Below, piece after piece: positions 8,116 to 16,661 of a stretch of DNA of 64,000 bases. Source of the stretch: Candidatus Blautia intestinavium (GTDB lineage: Bacteria; Bacillota; Clostridia; Lachnospirales; Lachnospiraceae). The translations under genes and the position numbers were made by a program. Positions within the stretch are counted from its first letter, which is position 1. Each line of letters begins with the position of its first letter. Location of the stretch: NCBI GenBank assembly GCA_019113745.1, contig DXGV01000056.1:62001-126000 (forward strand), given 5' to 3'. Below the pieces are notes generated by a model that had not been told where the DNA came from, made no database searches, and saw nothing but the letters and a program-made list of their open reading frames with translations.

Positions 8116-10236
8116 ATGAAGAAGATTGTGATTATAGGGGCCAATGATTTTCAGCGGCCTCTGATACAGAAAGCGAAAGCCATGGGTTATGAAACTCATG
8201 TATTTGCCTGGAGAGAGGGCGCCACAGGCGCCGAGGATGCGGATCATTTTTATGAGATCAGCATTACAGAAAAAGAAAAGATACTGGAGATCTGCCGGAA
8301 GATCCGGCCGGCCGCGGTAGCTACTATCGGCTCTGACCTTGCCAACATTACGGTACAGTATCTTGCGGAAAAGCTGGGACTTCCAGGGAACAGCCAGGAG
8401 TGCATTGTAAACTCTACGAATAAATACGCCATGAGGAGCGCATTCCGAAAAGCGGGGATCCCGGTACCGGATTACTGGCTTGTTTCTGAGGGAGAGGAAA
8501 TTTATCCAAAACGTTTCCCGGTGATCGTAAAGCCTACGGACCGTTCCGGGAGCAGAGCCATTACAAAGGTGGAGCGTCAGGAGGAGCTGGGCGAAGCCAT
8601 ACGAAAAGCAACGGAGCAGTCTTTTGAAAAGAAAGCGATCGTGGAGGAATATATCCAGGGGGCGGAGTACAGTGTGGAAACAATCAGTTATAAGGGAAAC
8701 CATACTTGTCTCGCCATTACGAAAAAGTTTACAACAGGAAGCCCTCATTATATCGAAACGGGACACCTTCAGCCGGCTCCTGTGGCGAAAGAAATGCAGG
8801 AAAGGGTAAAAGAGACTGTTTTCCGGGCTCTGGACGCTCTTGACGTACAGTTCGGGGCAGGGCACAGCGAGCTTCGGATTGATAAAGACGGTGAGATTCG
8901 GATTATTGAAATCGGTTCCAGAATGGGCGGCGACTGCATCGGTTCCGACCTGGTGCCTCTGTCTGCGGGATATGATTTTGTAGGAATGGTGGTAGATACG
9001 GCGGCGGGCAAACCTCCGGTACTGACAGAGAAGGAGGATCATGTTTCCGCAGTCCGCTTCATTATGAATAAAAATGATCTCCGCCTTCTGGAAGAAATCA
9101 GAGAAAAGTATCCCCGGTATCTGAAAAAAGAAGTGCTGGAAGAGGAATGCGGACACAGGCAGATTGTGGACAGCGGAACAAGACCGGGATTTTTTATTCT
9201 TCAGACAGACACGCAGAAGGAAATGGAAAAAGTGCTGCATCACGGTCCCTGGGAAAACCCGGTGGAGATTTTTGAGACTCCCCTGCAGAAACTCCGGTTC
9301 CACAGAAAAGGAACAGGAAATCATTTTTATATGAAGAGGGACGATCTGCTGCCATATTCCTTCGGAGGAAACAAGGTAAGATTCGCGCGGAAATATATAG
9401 AAGACATGCAGAGAGAACACTGCGACAGTATGATCATTTATGGAAATTATCATTCCAATCTCTGCCGGATCCTGGCGTCTCTCTGTCATGAGCTGGATCT
9501 TCCCTGTTATATGATACACAACACAGAGGATGTAAAGGAAACGAAAGAAACCTGCAACAGCCGGATCATACGGAGCATGGGAGTGACGGAGATCGCCTGC
9601 GGGAAAGCCGGGATTGCGGACGCTGTGCAGCAGGCGATGGACGAACTGACAGAGAAAGGATACCGTCCCTATTATATTTATGGAAATACAGGAGGCGAAG
9701 GGCGCGAATGGGTTCCCATGGCGGCTTACGAGGAAGCCTACAGAGAAATAACTGATTTTGAAAAACGGAGAGGGATCCGTTTCGACTATATTTTTCTTGC
9801 CTCCAGCACAAACGCCACCCAGTCGGGCCTTCTGGCGGGAAGCCTTAAGGCGGGAGACGACAAGAAGATCGCAGGTATTTCCGTTTCAAGAAACGAAGCC
9901 AGAGGAAAGGAAGTCATAGCACACAATCTGGAAGAATACGGGGAGAAATTTTCCTGGAAGCTTCCTGAGGATTTCAGAGAGCATATTCTGTTTACAGACG
10001 CTTATATGGAAGGGGGATACGGCGCCTTCTCGGAAAATGTGGCGGGAATGATCAGGGAAGTATATGCTTCAGACGGGATTCCCCTTGATATGACCTATAC
10101 AGGAAAAGCGTTTTATGGTATGGTAAAGTATCTGGAAGATAATCAGATCCGGAACAAAAACATTCTGTTTCTGCATACAGGAGGAACACCGCTGTTTTTT
10201 GATTTTCTGGAACAGGAGGACGGATTGCAGCCATGA
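8116..10236 (+). CDS. ATP-grasp ligase fused to a PLP enzyme (ACC deaminase/D-cysteine desulfhydrase fold)
   Basis: Two enzyme domains are fused in 706 residues. The N-terminal part (about 1-385) is a carboxylate-amine ligase of the ATP-grasp superfamily: VIVKPTDRSGS loop, IVEEYIQG adenine-side motif, and the metal-binding E-I-x-x-R-x-G-G motif. The C-terminal part (about 395-706) matches the fold-type II PLP family of ACC deaminase and D-cysteine desulfhydrase, with MKRDD and the FGGNK motif carrying the probable Schiff-base Lys420. I chose ATG 8116 over the ORF-track start at 8062 because MKKIVIIGA is the natural domain start; a six-codon frame (ATG 8099) ends across it. The next ATP-grasp gene overlaps its stop. 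Inference: it ligates an amino acid that the PLP domain makes or modifies. The exact reaction is unknown. Confidence 0.82.
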   Translation: MKKIVIIGANDFQRPLIQKAKAMGYETHVFAWREGATGAEDADHFYEISITEKEKILEICRKIRPAAVATIGSDLANITVQYLAEKLGLPGNSQECIVNSTNKYAMRSAFRKAGIPVPDYWLVSEGEEIYPKRFPVIVKPTDRSGSRAITKVERQEELGEAIRKATEQSFEKKAIVEEYIQGAEYSVETISYKGNHTCLAITKKFTTGSPHYIETGHLQPAPVAKEMQERVKETVFRALDALDVQFGAGHSELRIDKDGEIRIIEIGSRMGGDCIGSDLVPLSAGYDFVGMVVDTAAGKPPVLTEKEDHVSAVRFIMNKNDLRLLEEIREKYPRYLKKEVLEEECGHRQIVDSGTRPGFFILQTDTQKEMEKVLHHGPWENPVEIFETPLQKLRFHRKGTGNHFYMKRDDLLPYSFGGNKVRFARKYIEDMQREHCDSMIIYGNYHSNLCRILASLCHELDLPCYMIHNTEDVKETKETCNSRIIRSMGVTEIACGKAGIADAVQQAMDELTEKGYRPYYIYGNTGGEGREWVPMAAYEEAYREITDFEKRRGIRFDYIFLASSTNATQSGLLAGSLKAGDDKKIAGISVSRNEARGKEVIAHNLEEYGEKFSWKLPEDFREHILFTDAYMEGGYGAFSENVAGMIREVYASDGIPLDMTYTGKAFYGMVKYLEDNQIRNKNILFLHTGGTPLFFDFLEQEDGLQP

Positions 10237-11420
10237 AAAAACTGATGATTTTGGGAGCCAGCTATTCGCAGCTCCCCCTATATAAAGCCGCCGAAGACCT
10301 GGCCGTTTCCACAGTGGCGGTAAGCACGCCGGGGGACTGGCCGGGGTTCGCCGCTGCGGACGAGTCCTCCTATACAGATATTTCTGATCCAAAGGCGGTT
10401 CTTGAGGCGGCAGAAAAATTTCAGATCGACGGGATCGCTACCTGCTGCCTGGACGCGGGGGTGCGCTCTATCGGGTATGTATGCCAGCATATGGGTCTTA
10501 ACGGAATGACGGCGCAGGCGGCGGAGATCAGCGGGAATAAATATAAAATGAAAGAGGCGTTTATGGCGGGAGGCGTGCGCTGCGCCAGACATATCCGCAT
10601 AAAGAACTGCAAGGAGCTTGAAGCTGCCCTGAAGGAGCTTGATTTTCCTGTAGTGGTAAAGGCGGTGGATCTTATGGGAAGCCGGGGGATTTTCCGCTGC
10701 AATACAAGAGACGAGGCTTTTGCCAATTATGAAAAAACAATGGCGGCTACCAGAAAGGATTACTGTCTGGTGGAGGAGTTTATCGAGGGGCAGATTTTAG
10801 GCTGCGAAGCGATGATGTCCAAAGGCAGGCTGCTTTACTGCCTTCCCAATAATATTGAAGCTTATCAGAGCCATGTTCCTACGCCGATTGGCCATTCTGT
10901 CCCATACAGGAAGATGGAAACCCTCGGGGCGGAGGTGGAGCGCCAGGTGCGCCTTGCCATTCAGGCTACAGGGATCGACAACTGTCCTGTAAACTGCGAC
11001 CTGATCGAAAAGGACGGGGTGATCTATGTGATCGAAATAACGGGAAGAGCCGGGGGAACATGCCTTCCGGAGATGGTAGGTCTGTATTACGGGATAAATT
11101 ATTACGAAGCCATCGCCCGTCTTGCTCTTGATATGGAGCCGGAGAAAATGTTCCAAGAAGACGCGCCTCACAGGGCAAATCTGTCCAGAACCCTTACCTC
11201 TCCAAGAAACGGTATTGTGAAGGCGATCCATAACGAAAACCCACAGGCGGAAGATATTGTGGATCTTTCTTTTAACATTCAGCCGGGAGATACGGTGAGA
11301 CGATACGAAAACGGGATTGACCGTCTGGGCCAGGTGATCCTGACAGGAGAAAACCTGGACGCCTGTGAAAAGAGACTGGAAGAGATTTTGTCGAAAATAA
11401 ACATTGAATTTACGGATTGA
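10233..11420 (+). CDS. ATP-grasp family ligase
   Basis: A stand-alone ATP-grasp enzyme of 395 residues. Visible are the N-terminal Rossmann-like pre-ATP-grasp region (MKKLMILGASYSQ), the phosphate loop FPVVVKAVDLMGSRG, the hinge CLVEEFIEG, and the metal-binding EITGRAGG. It resembles carbamoyl-phosphate-synthase-like amino acid ligases. Its start overlaps the stop of the fused ATP-grasp/PLP gene (ATGA), with AGGAGGA 12 bases upstream, so the two are made together and may act in sequence or as a complex. It is followed by two small transporters, a lipid-sugar GT2 and a sugar aminotransferase. By context it may form an amide on an amino sugar; the substrates are not determinable from sequence. 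Confidence 0.85.
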   Translation: MKKLMILGASYSQLPLYKAAEDLAVSTVAVSTPGDWPGFAAADESSYTDISDPKAVLEAAEKFQIDGIATCCLDAGVRSIGYVCQHMGLNGMTAQAAEISGNKYKMKEAFMAGGVRCARHIRIKNCKELEAALKELDFPVVVKAVDLMGSRGIFRCNTRDEAFANYEKTMAATRKDYCLVEEFIEGQILGCEAMMSKGRLLYCLPNNIEAYQSHVPTPIGHSVPYRKMETLGAEVERQVRLAIQATGIDNCPVNCDLIEKDGVIYVIEITGRAGGTCLPEMVGLYYGINYYEAIARLALDMEPEKMFQEDAPHRANLSRTLTSPRNGIVKAIHNENPQAEDIVDLSFNIQPGDTVRRYENGIDRLGQVILTGENLDACEKRLEEILSKINIEFTD

Positions 11421-11435
11421 TTGTGAGAGAATAAC

Positions 11436-11819
11436 ATGAGAAATAACGTTACTTCAAAAAAAAGTATTTATCTTTTGCTGCATATCAGCCTTTTGTTCAG
11501 CTCCTTAAGCGGAGTCTGCTCCAAAATGGCTTCCCGTCATACCGGAAATATCTTCTCTTTGGAGTTTGTTTTCTGGTTTGGCCTTGTCTTTGTGATCATG
11601 TTCGGATATGCGGTGATCTGGCAGCAGATTTTGAAACGGATGCCGCTGACCGTAGCCTACGCCAACCGTCCGGTAACGCTGATCTGGGGAATTGTCTGGG
11701 GAGCCCTTATCTTCGGGGAAAAGATCACCTGGAATATGATCGCGGGGGCGCTGGTCATTTTTGCGGGAATCTATCTGGTAACAGGAGACAATTCAGAGAA
11801 GGGCGGTGAGAGAGTATGA
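11436..11819 (+). CDS. Small EamA/SMR-like transporter subunit, first of a pair
   Basis: A 127-residue protein with four hydrophobic helices, the size of one half of an EamA transporter or of an EmrE/ArnE subunit. The last two helices carry the family-like pattern NRPVTLIWGIVWGALIFGEK and AGALVIFAGIYLV. The gene starts 15 bases after the ATP-grasp gene and overlaps the second small transporter by four bases. Two such proteins beside a polyprenyl-phosphate sugar GT2 recall ArnE/ArnF, which flip undecaprenyl-phosphate-aminoarabinose. I infer a heterodimeric flippase for a lipid-linked sugar; multidrug export is the main alternative. Confidence 0.75.
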   Translation: MRNNVTSKKSIYLLLHISLLFSSLSGVCSKMASRHTGNIFSLEFVFWFGLVFVIMFGYAVIWQQILKRMPLTVAYANRPVTLIWGIVWGALIFGEKITWNMIAGALVIFAGIYLVTGDNSEKGGERV

Positions 11820-12160
11820 ACCGTCTTGAGATATCTGTATGTATTTTGCTTTTATCCGTATTTATTTCGTCCGTTTCCCAGATCATTCTGAAAAAGGCTG
11901 CCGGAAAGGTTTATGACAGCACGCTGAAGGAATATCTGAATCCTATGGTGATCGGAGCCTACGCAATGTTTTTCTGCTCCGTGATCCTGACGATGATCGC
12001 CCTGAAGTACGTGCCTCTGTCCATGTCGCCTATCCTGGAATCCACAGGATATATTTTTGTATCGGTGATGGGATACTTTTTTTTGAAGGAAAGATTCAGT
12101 AAAAGAAAACTGGCGGGATTTGCCCTGATCCTGGCCGGGATCGTGATATTTAATCTTTAG
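11816..12160 (+). CDS. Small EamA/SMR-like transporter subunit, second of a pair
   Basis: A 114-residue, four-helix protein. Features of the EmrE/ArnE-ArnF group are the N-terminal SQIILKKAAG in helix 1, the internal helix YVPLSMSPILESTGYIFV, and the ending FLKERFSKRKLAGFALILAG, which matches the last-helix pattern of this superfamily. It overlaps the preceding small transporter (ATGA), as expected for a hetero-oligomer. The 85 bases before the next gene hold no recognised element beyond its AGGAACAAGGA site. A role as the second flippase subunit is inferred from context and needs the sugar-lipid GT2 downstream as partner. Confidence 0.78.
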   Translation: MNRLEISVCILLLSVFISSVSQIILKKAAGKVYDSTLKEYLNPMVIGAYAMFFCSVILTMIALKYVPLSMSPILESTGYIFVSVMGYFFLKERFSKRKLAGFALILAGIVIFNL

Positions 12161-12245
12161 AGCCGGAGGACAGGGCGGACACGTTTCAGACATAAAGCTG
12201 ATATTACGAATGTGGATAAACAAAAAGAAATGAGGAACAAGGAAG

Positions 12246-13262
12246 ATGTTGGTATCGATTGTCATACCCTGCTATAATTCAGAGCACACTATCGGCAAGG
12301 TGGTGGAGCTGGCGATAGAAGAATTTCAGAAGCTGAAAGATTATGAGTGCGAGTTCGTCCTGGTAAACGATTATTCCAGAGACGATACATGGGGCGCCAT
12401 TCACAGCCTTGCCCGGAAACATCCCAATGTAAAGGGGATCAATCTGGCGAAAAATTTCGGACAGCACAACGCGATCATGGCGGGAATGAATTATGCGGAA
12501 GGGGATCTGATCCTGGGAATGGACGACGATATGCAGAATCATCCTTCTCAGATCCCGCAGTTTCTTGACAAGATCCAGGAAGGTTATGATATTGTATTCG
12601 GCGTGTTTAAGCAGAGAAAATTTTCCTGGTTCAAGAATCTTACGGGAGCTGTCAGCCGTTTTCTGCTCTGGCATCTTCTGGACCGCCCGAAACATATCCA
12701 GATGAGCAGCTTCTGGTGCTGCAGGAAATTTGTGCGGGATGAAGTAGTTAAATATGACGGCTACAATACTTTTCTTCAGGTATTGTTCTTCCGGACTTCT
12801 CATAATATTGCCAATATTGAGATCGAACACTTTGAAAGAGAAGTCGGCACGTCAAACTATAATTTCCGCAGGGGACTGAAGCTGTTTCTTTCCTGCCTGA
12901 ATTTTACTGTGATACCTCTCAGGGCGGCCACGCTTTTCGGCACGCTGTTTTCGGCCGCGGGACTGATCGGGGCCATTATTGTATTTATAAGAAAACTTCT
13001 GGATCCATCGGTGGCGATTGGCTGGTCCTCTCTGATGTGCGGTATGCTGGCTCTTTTCGGGATCACCTTTCTGATGCTGGGGATCATAGGAGAATATCTT
13101 GGCAAGCTGATGCTGAACATCAATAAGACTCCCCAGTATGTGATCCGGGAAGCGGAAAATATCAGGAGAATACCTGATACCGGGAAGAACGGCGGAAAAG
13201 AGGAAACGCTCAGGAGCGTACCTGATGCCGAAAACCGCGGCAGGAAAGAGGTAAAGAGGTAA
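12246..13262 (+). CDS. Polyprenyl-phosphate glycosyltransferase, GT2 (ArnC/GtrB/CsbB-like)
   Basis: The 338-residue protein transfers a sugar from a nucleotide donor to undecaprenyl phosphate at the inner membrane face. The GT2 domain (about 1-230) has SIVIPCYNS, VNDYSRDDTW, the NFGQHNAIMAGMNYA segment and the DDD metal motif (MDDDMQ), all typical of DPM1/ArnC/GtrB proteins. Two C-terminal transmembrane helices follow (about 232-255 and 268-292), then a charged tail with a duplicated RSVPD/RRIPD-like segment. It lies between the two small flippase-like genes and the aminotransferase. YfhO-family proteins, one of which lies at 27.4 kb, are known partners of CsbB-type enzymes. The donor is probably a dTDP-sugar made in this locus. 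Confidence 0.88.
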   Translation: MLVSIVIPCYNSEHTIGKVVELAIEEFQKLKDYECEFVLVNDYSRDDTWGAIHSLARKHPNVKGINLAKNFGQHNAIMAGMNYAEGDLILGMDDDMQNHPSQIPQFLDKIQEGYDIVFGVFKQRKFSWFKNLTGAVSRFLLWHLLDRPKHIQMSSFWCCRKFVRDEVVKYDGYNTFLQVLFFRTSHNIANIEIEHFEREVGTSNYNFRRGLKLFLSCLNFTVIPLRAATLFGTLFSAAGLIGAIIVFIRKLLDPSVAIGWSSLMCGMLALFGITFLMLGIIGEYLGKLMLNINKTPQYVIREAENIRRIPDTGKNGGKEETLRSVPDAENRGRKEVKR

Positions 13263-13267
13263 TTTAT

Positions 13268-14398
13268 ATGAAGATTGATTTTAACAGACCCGCGATCGTG
13301 GGGAAGGAACTGGAATATATCAAAGACGCAGTAGACCAGGGAATGCTCTGCGGAGACGGAAAATATACGAAGCTCTGTTCTCAGTGGATGAAGGAGCGTT
13401 TTCACGTAAATCAGGTGTTCCTTACCACCTCCTGTACCCATGCGCTTGAGATGGCGGCTTTTCTCTGCGATATTCAGCCGGGGGACGAGGTGATCATGCC
13501 GTCTTTTACTTTTGTTTCCACAGCGGACGCCTTTGTGCTGCGGGGAGCGAAGATTGTATTTGTAGATATCCGGCCGGATACCATGAATCTTGATGAAAAG
13601 CTGATCGAGCAGGCCATAACGGAAAAGACAAAGGCTATCGTCCCGGTGCATTACGCTGGCGTGGCCTGTGAAATGGATGCCATCATGGATATTGCCCGGA
13701 GGCATCATCTGAAAGTGGTGGAGGACGCCGCTCAGGGAGTGGAAGCCTATTATCACGGGAAAGCTCTGGGAACCATCGGAGATTTTGGCTGCTACAGTTT
13801 TCATGAGACAAAGAATTATACTATGGGAGAGGGCGGAGCCATTGTATTTCAGGACAACGCCTATCAGGAGAAGGCGGAGATCCTCAGAGAAAAAGGAACG
13901 GACAGGAGCAAATTCTTCCGCGGCCAGGTGGACAAATACCGCTGGATCGATTACGGTTCCTCCTATCTGCCCAGCGAGATGAACGCGGCGTATCTTTACG
14001 CCCAGTTGGAAGAGTGTGAGAAGATCAACCGCAAGCGCCACCAGATTTATGATTATTATCACGAAAATCTGAAAGTGCTGGAAGAGGAAGGAAAGATAGA
14101 ACGTCCTTTTGTTCCGGAGGGAATCGAGCACAACGCCCATATGTATTATATGAAGGTGAAGGATCTTCCTACCAGGAGCAGGCTGATCGCATATCTGAAG
14201 GAAAACGGGATCTACAGCGCTTTTCATTATGTTCCCCTGCACAGCTCTCCGGCAGGGAAAAAATTCGGAAGGTTCAGCGGAGCGGACGTTTATACCACCA
14301 GAGAGAGCGAACGTCTTCTGAGGCTTCCCATGTTCTACAATCTGCCTATGGAGGATGTGGCTTATATTGTAGAAAAGATTTTATGCTTTGATTTTTGA
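13268..14398 (+). CDS. wecE: dTDP-4-amino-4,6-dideoxygalactose transaminase (WecE/RffA type)
   Basis: A DegT/DnrJ/EryC1/StrS aminotransferase of 376 residues that uses PLP and glutamate to aminate C4 of dTDP-4-keto-6-deoxyglucose. Diagnostic are VEDAAQGVEAYY (PLP-contacting Asp), SFHETKNYTMGEGGA with the Schiff-base lysine, and REKGTDRSKFFRGQVDKYRW, a stretch characteristic of WecE/RffA. Its substrate is the product of RfbB. No WecD-type N-acetyltransferase is nearby, so the amino group may be left free or acylated by the ATP-grasp enzymes upstream. It starts five bases after the GT2 gene, and the carboxypeptidase gene follows 14 bases after its stop. WecE identity is strong; galacto versus gluco product is inferred. 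Confidence 0.9.
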   Translation: MKIDFNRPAIVGKELEYIKDAVDQGMLCGDGKYTKLCSQWMKERFHVNQVFLTTSCTHALEMAAFLCDIQPGDEVIMPSFTFVSTADAFVLRGAKIVFVDIRPDTMNLDEKLIEQAITEKTKAIVPVHYAGVACEMDAIMDIARRHHLKVVEDAAQGVEAYYHGKALGTIGDFGCYSFHETKNYTMGEGGAIVFQDNAYQEKAEILREKGTDRSKFFRGQVDKYRWIDYGSSYLPSEMNAAYLYAQLEECEKINRKRHQIYDYYHENLKVLEEEGKIERPFVPEGIEHNAHMYYMKVKDLPTRSRLIAYLKENGIYSAFHYVPLHSSPAGKKFGRFSGADVYTTRESERLLRLPMFYNLPMEDVAYIVEKILCFDF

Positions 14399-14412
14399 CG
14401 GAGGAAAGTCTG

Positions 14413-15732
14413 ATGATAAAGAAATTATGGCGGGCCGCTGCTTTGGGACTGGCGTGTGTTCTGATCCCTTCGGCGACGGTGCAGGCGGTAACAGTGAATT
14501 TCGGTACGGCGGCCGCGGTAGCCACAGACAGTATCCAGGGATGGCCGGCGGCTCCGGCCACTGTTTCTGAGACGGCGGTGCTTATTGACGCCGATACGGG
14601 AGCCGTTCTCTATGACAAGGGAATGGACGAGTACCGTTATCCTGCCAGCACAACAAAAATTATGACGCTTCTTGTGGCTGTGGAGAATGCTTCTCCGCGG
14701 GATACCGTTACCTTTACAGAAACAGGCGTCAGGGATGTAAACTGGGACAGCAGCAATATCGGCATGAAGCTGGGAGAGACGATGACAATGAAGGATTGCT
14801 GGTACGCCGCGATCATTGAGTCCGCAAATGAGGTCTGCGCCCAGATCGCCGAGACAGTGGGCGGTTCCGAAGCGAATTTCATTAATATGATGAACGAGAA
14901 GGCAAAAGCTCTGGGATGTACCAGAACCCATTTTGCCAATGCCGGAGGGCTTCCGGACGCCAACCATTATACCACCGCCCATGACCTGGCAAAGATCATG
15001 CGGGCGGGACTCCAGAACGCCAGATTCCGAAAAGTGATCGGAGCTGTAAGCTATACGATACCGGCCACCAATATGAGCGAAGCCCGGAGAATGCACACCC
15101 ATATGCCGCTGATCGCCCAGGAATCCAATCTCTATTATGAGGGCTGCATCGGAGGAAAAACAGGTTCCACCCAGGACGCGGGACATACTCTCGTAGCGGC
15201 GGCGGAGCGGAATGGAAGGACTTATATTGCCGTTACCATGCGTACCTCCGATCTGGGACAGAACTGCACAGATACCACCGCTCTTTTTGACTACGCCTTT
15301 AATAACTTCGACTCCATAGATGTAAACGGAGTAAAGATGACGGTGCCAAAAGGCGTTACGGTCAATGATCTGACTACGCAGACAATGGAAAAAGGGGGAA
15401 ATACCTTTAACCAGTATTACTATAACGGACAGTTTGTAGGTTACGCCAAAGTCCAGGCTCCTGCGCCTACAGAAGCGGCGGCTGCAGAAGAAAACACAAC
15501 TGCGGCTTCGGGAGAAAACCAGACCGGGGAAACGGTCCAGACCAGCGCGGGCGGAGAAAACAGCCAGAGCGTCCAGGACGTTACGGAAACAGGGGAAAAT
15601 GCCCGGACAGCCAGTGAAGAGGAAACAGAAGGGCTTTCCAGTACCGCGAAACGTCTGCTGATCGTAGGAGGAGTTATGGGAGTGCTTTTGATCGTACTGC
15701 TCATCGCCCTGTATATAAAAAACGACTATTAA
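14413..15732 (+). CDS. dacA: D-alanyl-D-alanine carboxypeptidase (S11, PBP5-like)
   Basis: This enzyme trims the terminal D-Ala from peptidoglycan stem peptides outside the membrane. The preferred start is ATG 14413, seven bases after GGAGGA; the ORF track uses an upstream TTG. It has a signal peptide (residues 1-27), the catalytic SxxK (Ser79-Thr-Thr-Lys82), SAN (Ser137-Asn139) and KTG (Lys249-Gly251), so all active-site motifs are intact. A beta-rich C-terminal domain, a Thr/Glu/Ala-rich linker (about 345-410) and a C-terminal transmembrane anchor ending in KNDY follow. The paralogue at 39.9-41.2 kb has lost two of these motifs. It sits inside the glycan locus between wecE and rfbA. Confidence 0.93.
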   Translation: MIKKLWRAAALGLACVLIPSATVQAVTVNFGTAAAVATDSIQGWPAAPATVSETAVLIDADTGAVLYDKGMDEYRYPASTTKIMTLLVAVENASPRDTVTFTETGVRDVNWDSSNIGMKLGETMTMKDCWYAAIIESANEVCAQIAETVGGSEANFINMMNEKAKALGCTRTHFANAGGLPDANHYTTAHDLAKIMRAGLQNARFRKVIGAVSYTIPATNMSEARRMHTHMPLIAQESNLYYEGCIGGKTGSTQDAGHTLVAAAERNGRTYIAVTMRTSDLGQNCTDTTALFDYAFNNFDSIDVNGVKMTVPKGVTVNDLTTQTMEKGGNTFNQYYYNGQFVGYAKVQAPAPTEAAAAEENTTAASGENQTGETVQTSAGGENSQSVQDVTETGENARTASEEETEGLSSTAKRLLIVGGVMGVLLIVLLIALYIKNDY

Positions 15733-15781
15733 TTAAATGAAATAGATTATAAAAACCACGACGATAAGGAGGAAACCCAAC

Positions 15782-16660
15782 ATGAAGGGAATTATTCTGG
15801 CGGGAGGTTCAGGAACCCGTCTCTATCCGCTGACAAAAGCGATTTCCAAACAGATCATGCCGGTTTACGACAAGCCCATGATTTATTATCCATTATCTAC
15901 TCTGATGCTTTCCGGGATCCGCGAGATCCTGATCATCTCCACACCGCGGGATCTTCCTGTATTCCGTGAGCTTCTGGGAGACGGAAGCCAGCTTGGAATG
16001 AAATTTGAGTACGCGGTGCAGGAACAGCCCAGAGGACTGGCGGACGCGTTTATTATAGGAGCCGACTTTATCGGTTCCGACGCCGTGGCTTTGGTTCTGG
16101 GGGATAATATTTTCTATGGACAGAGCTTTACAAAAGTGCTGCGAAATGTCTATGAGCGTACGGAAAAGGAAAAGGGAGCAACCATCTTTGGCTACTATGT
16201 AAGGGATCCGAGAGAATACGGCGTAGTAGAGTTTGACGAGACAGGAAAGGCTCTTTCCATTGAGGAGAAGCCGGAGCATCCAAAGTCCAACTACGCGGTG
16301 CCGGGACTCTATTTCTATGACAATGATGTGGTGGAGATCGCGAAAAATGTGAAGCCTTCCGCCAGAGGAGAAATAGAGATCACCAGCATCAATAACGAGT
16401 ATCTGCGAAGAGGAACTCTGAAGGTGGAGACTCTTGGACGCGGTTTTGCCTGGCTGGATACTGGAAATCATGATTCCCTTCTGGACGCGGCGGACTTTGT
16501 GGCGGCGTTCCAGAAACGTCAGGGATTATACATTTCCTGTATCGAGGAGATCGCCTATAAGCGGGGATTTATCACAAAAGAGCAGTTGGTAGAGCTGGCT
16601 CAGCCTCTTTTGAAAACTGCCTACGGAAAATATCTGATCGAAATTGCGGAGGGATTATAA
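15782..16660 (+). CDS. rfbA: Glucose-1-phosphate thymidylyltransferase
   Basis: RfbA (RmlA) makes dTDP-glucose from dTTP and glucose 1-phosphate, the first step of dTDP-rhamnose synthesis. The 292-residue length is standard. The N-terminal nucleotidyltransferase motif [11 protein letters not shown] and [18 protein letters not shown] are diagnostic, as is the GDNIFYG segment. It follows AAGGAGG, 50 bases after the carboxypeptidase gene, and rfbC begins immediately after its stop. Feedback inhibition by dTDP-rhamnose is a family property. The order here (rfbB far upstream, rfbA-rfbC together, rfbD at 26.5 kb) shows a pathway scattered through the locus rather than a compact rml operon. Confidence 0.96.
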   Translation: MKGIILAGGSGTRLYPLTKAISKQIMPVYDKPMIYYPLSTLMLSGIREILIISTPRDLPVFRELLGDGSQLGMKFEYAVQEQPRGLADAFIIGADFIGSDAVALVLGDNIFYGQSFTKVLRNVYERTEKEKGATIFGYYVRDPREYGVVEFDETGKALSIEEKPEHPKSNYAVPGLYFYDNDVVEIAKNVKPSARGEIEITSINNEYLRRGTLKVETLGRGFAWLDTGNHDSLLDAADFVAAFQKRQGLYISCIEEIAYKRGFITKEQLVELAQPLLKTAYGKYLIEIAEGL

Positions 16661-16661
16661 A

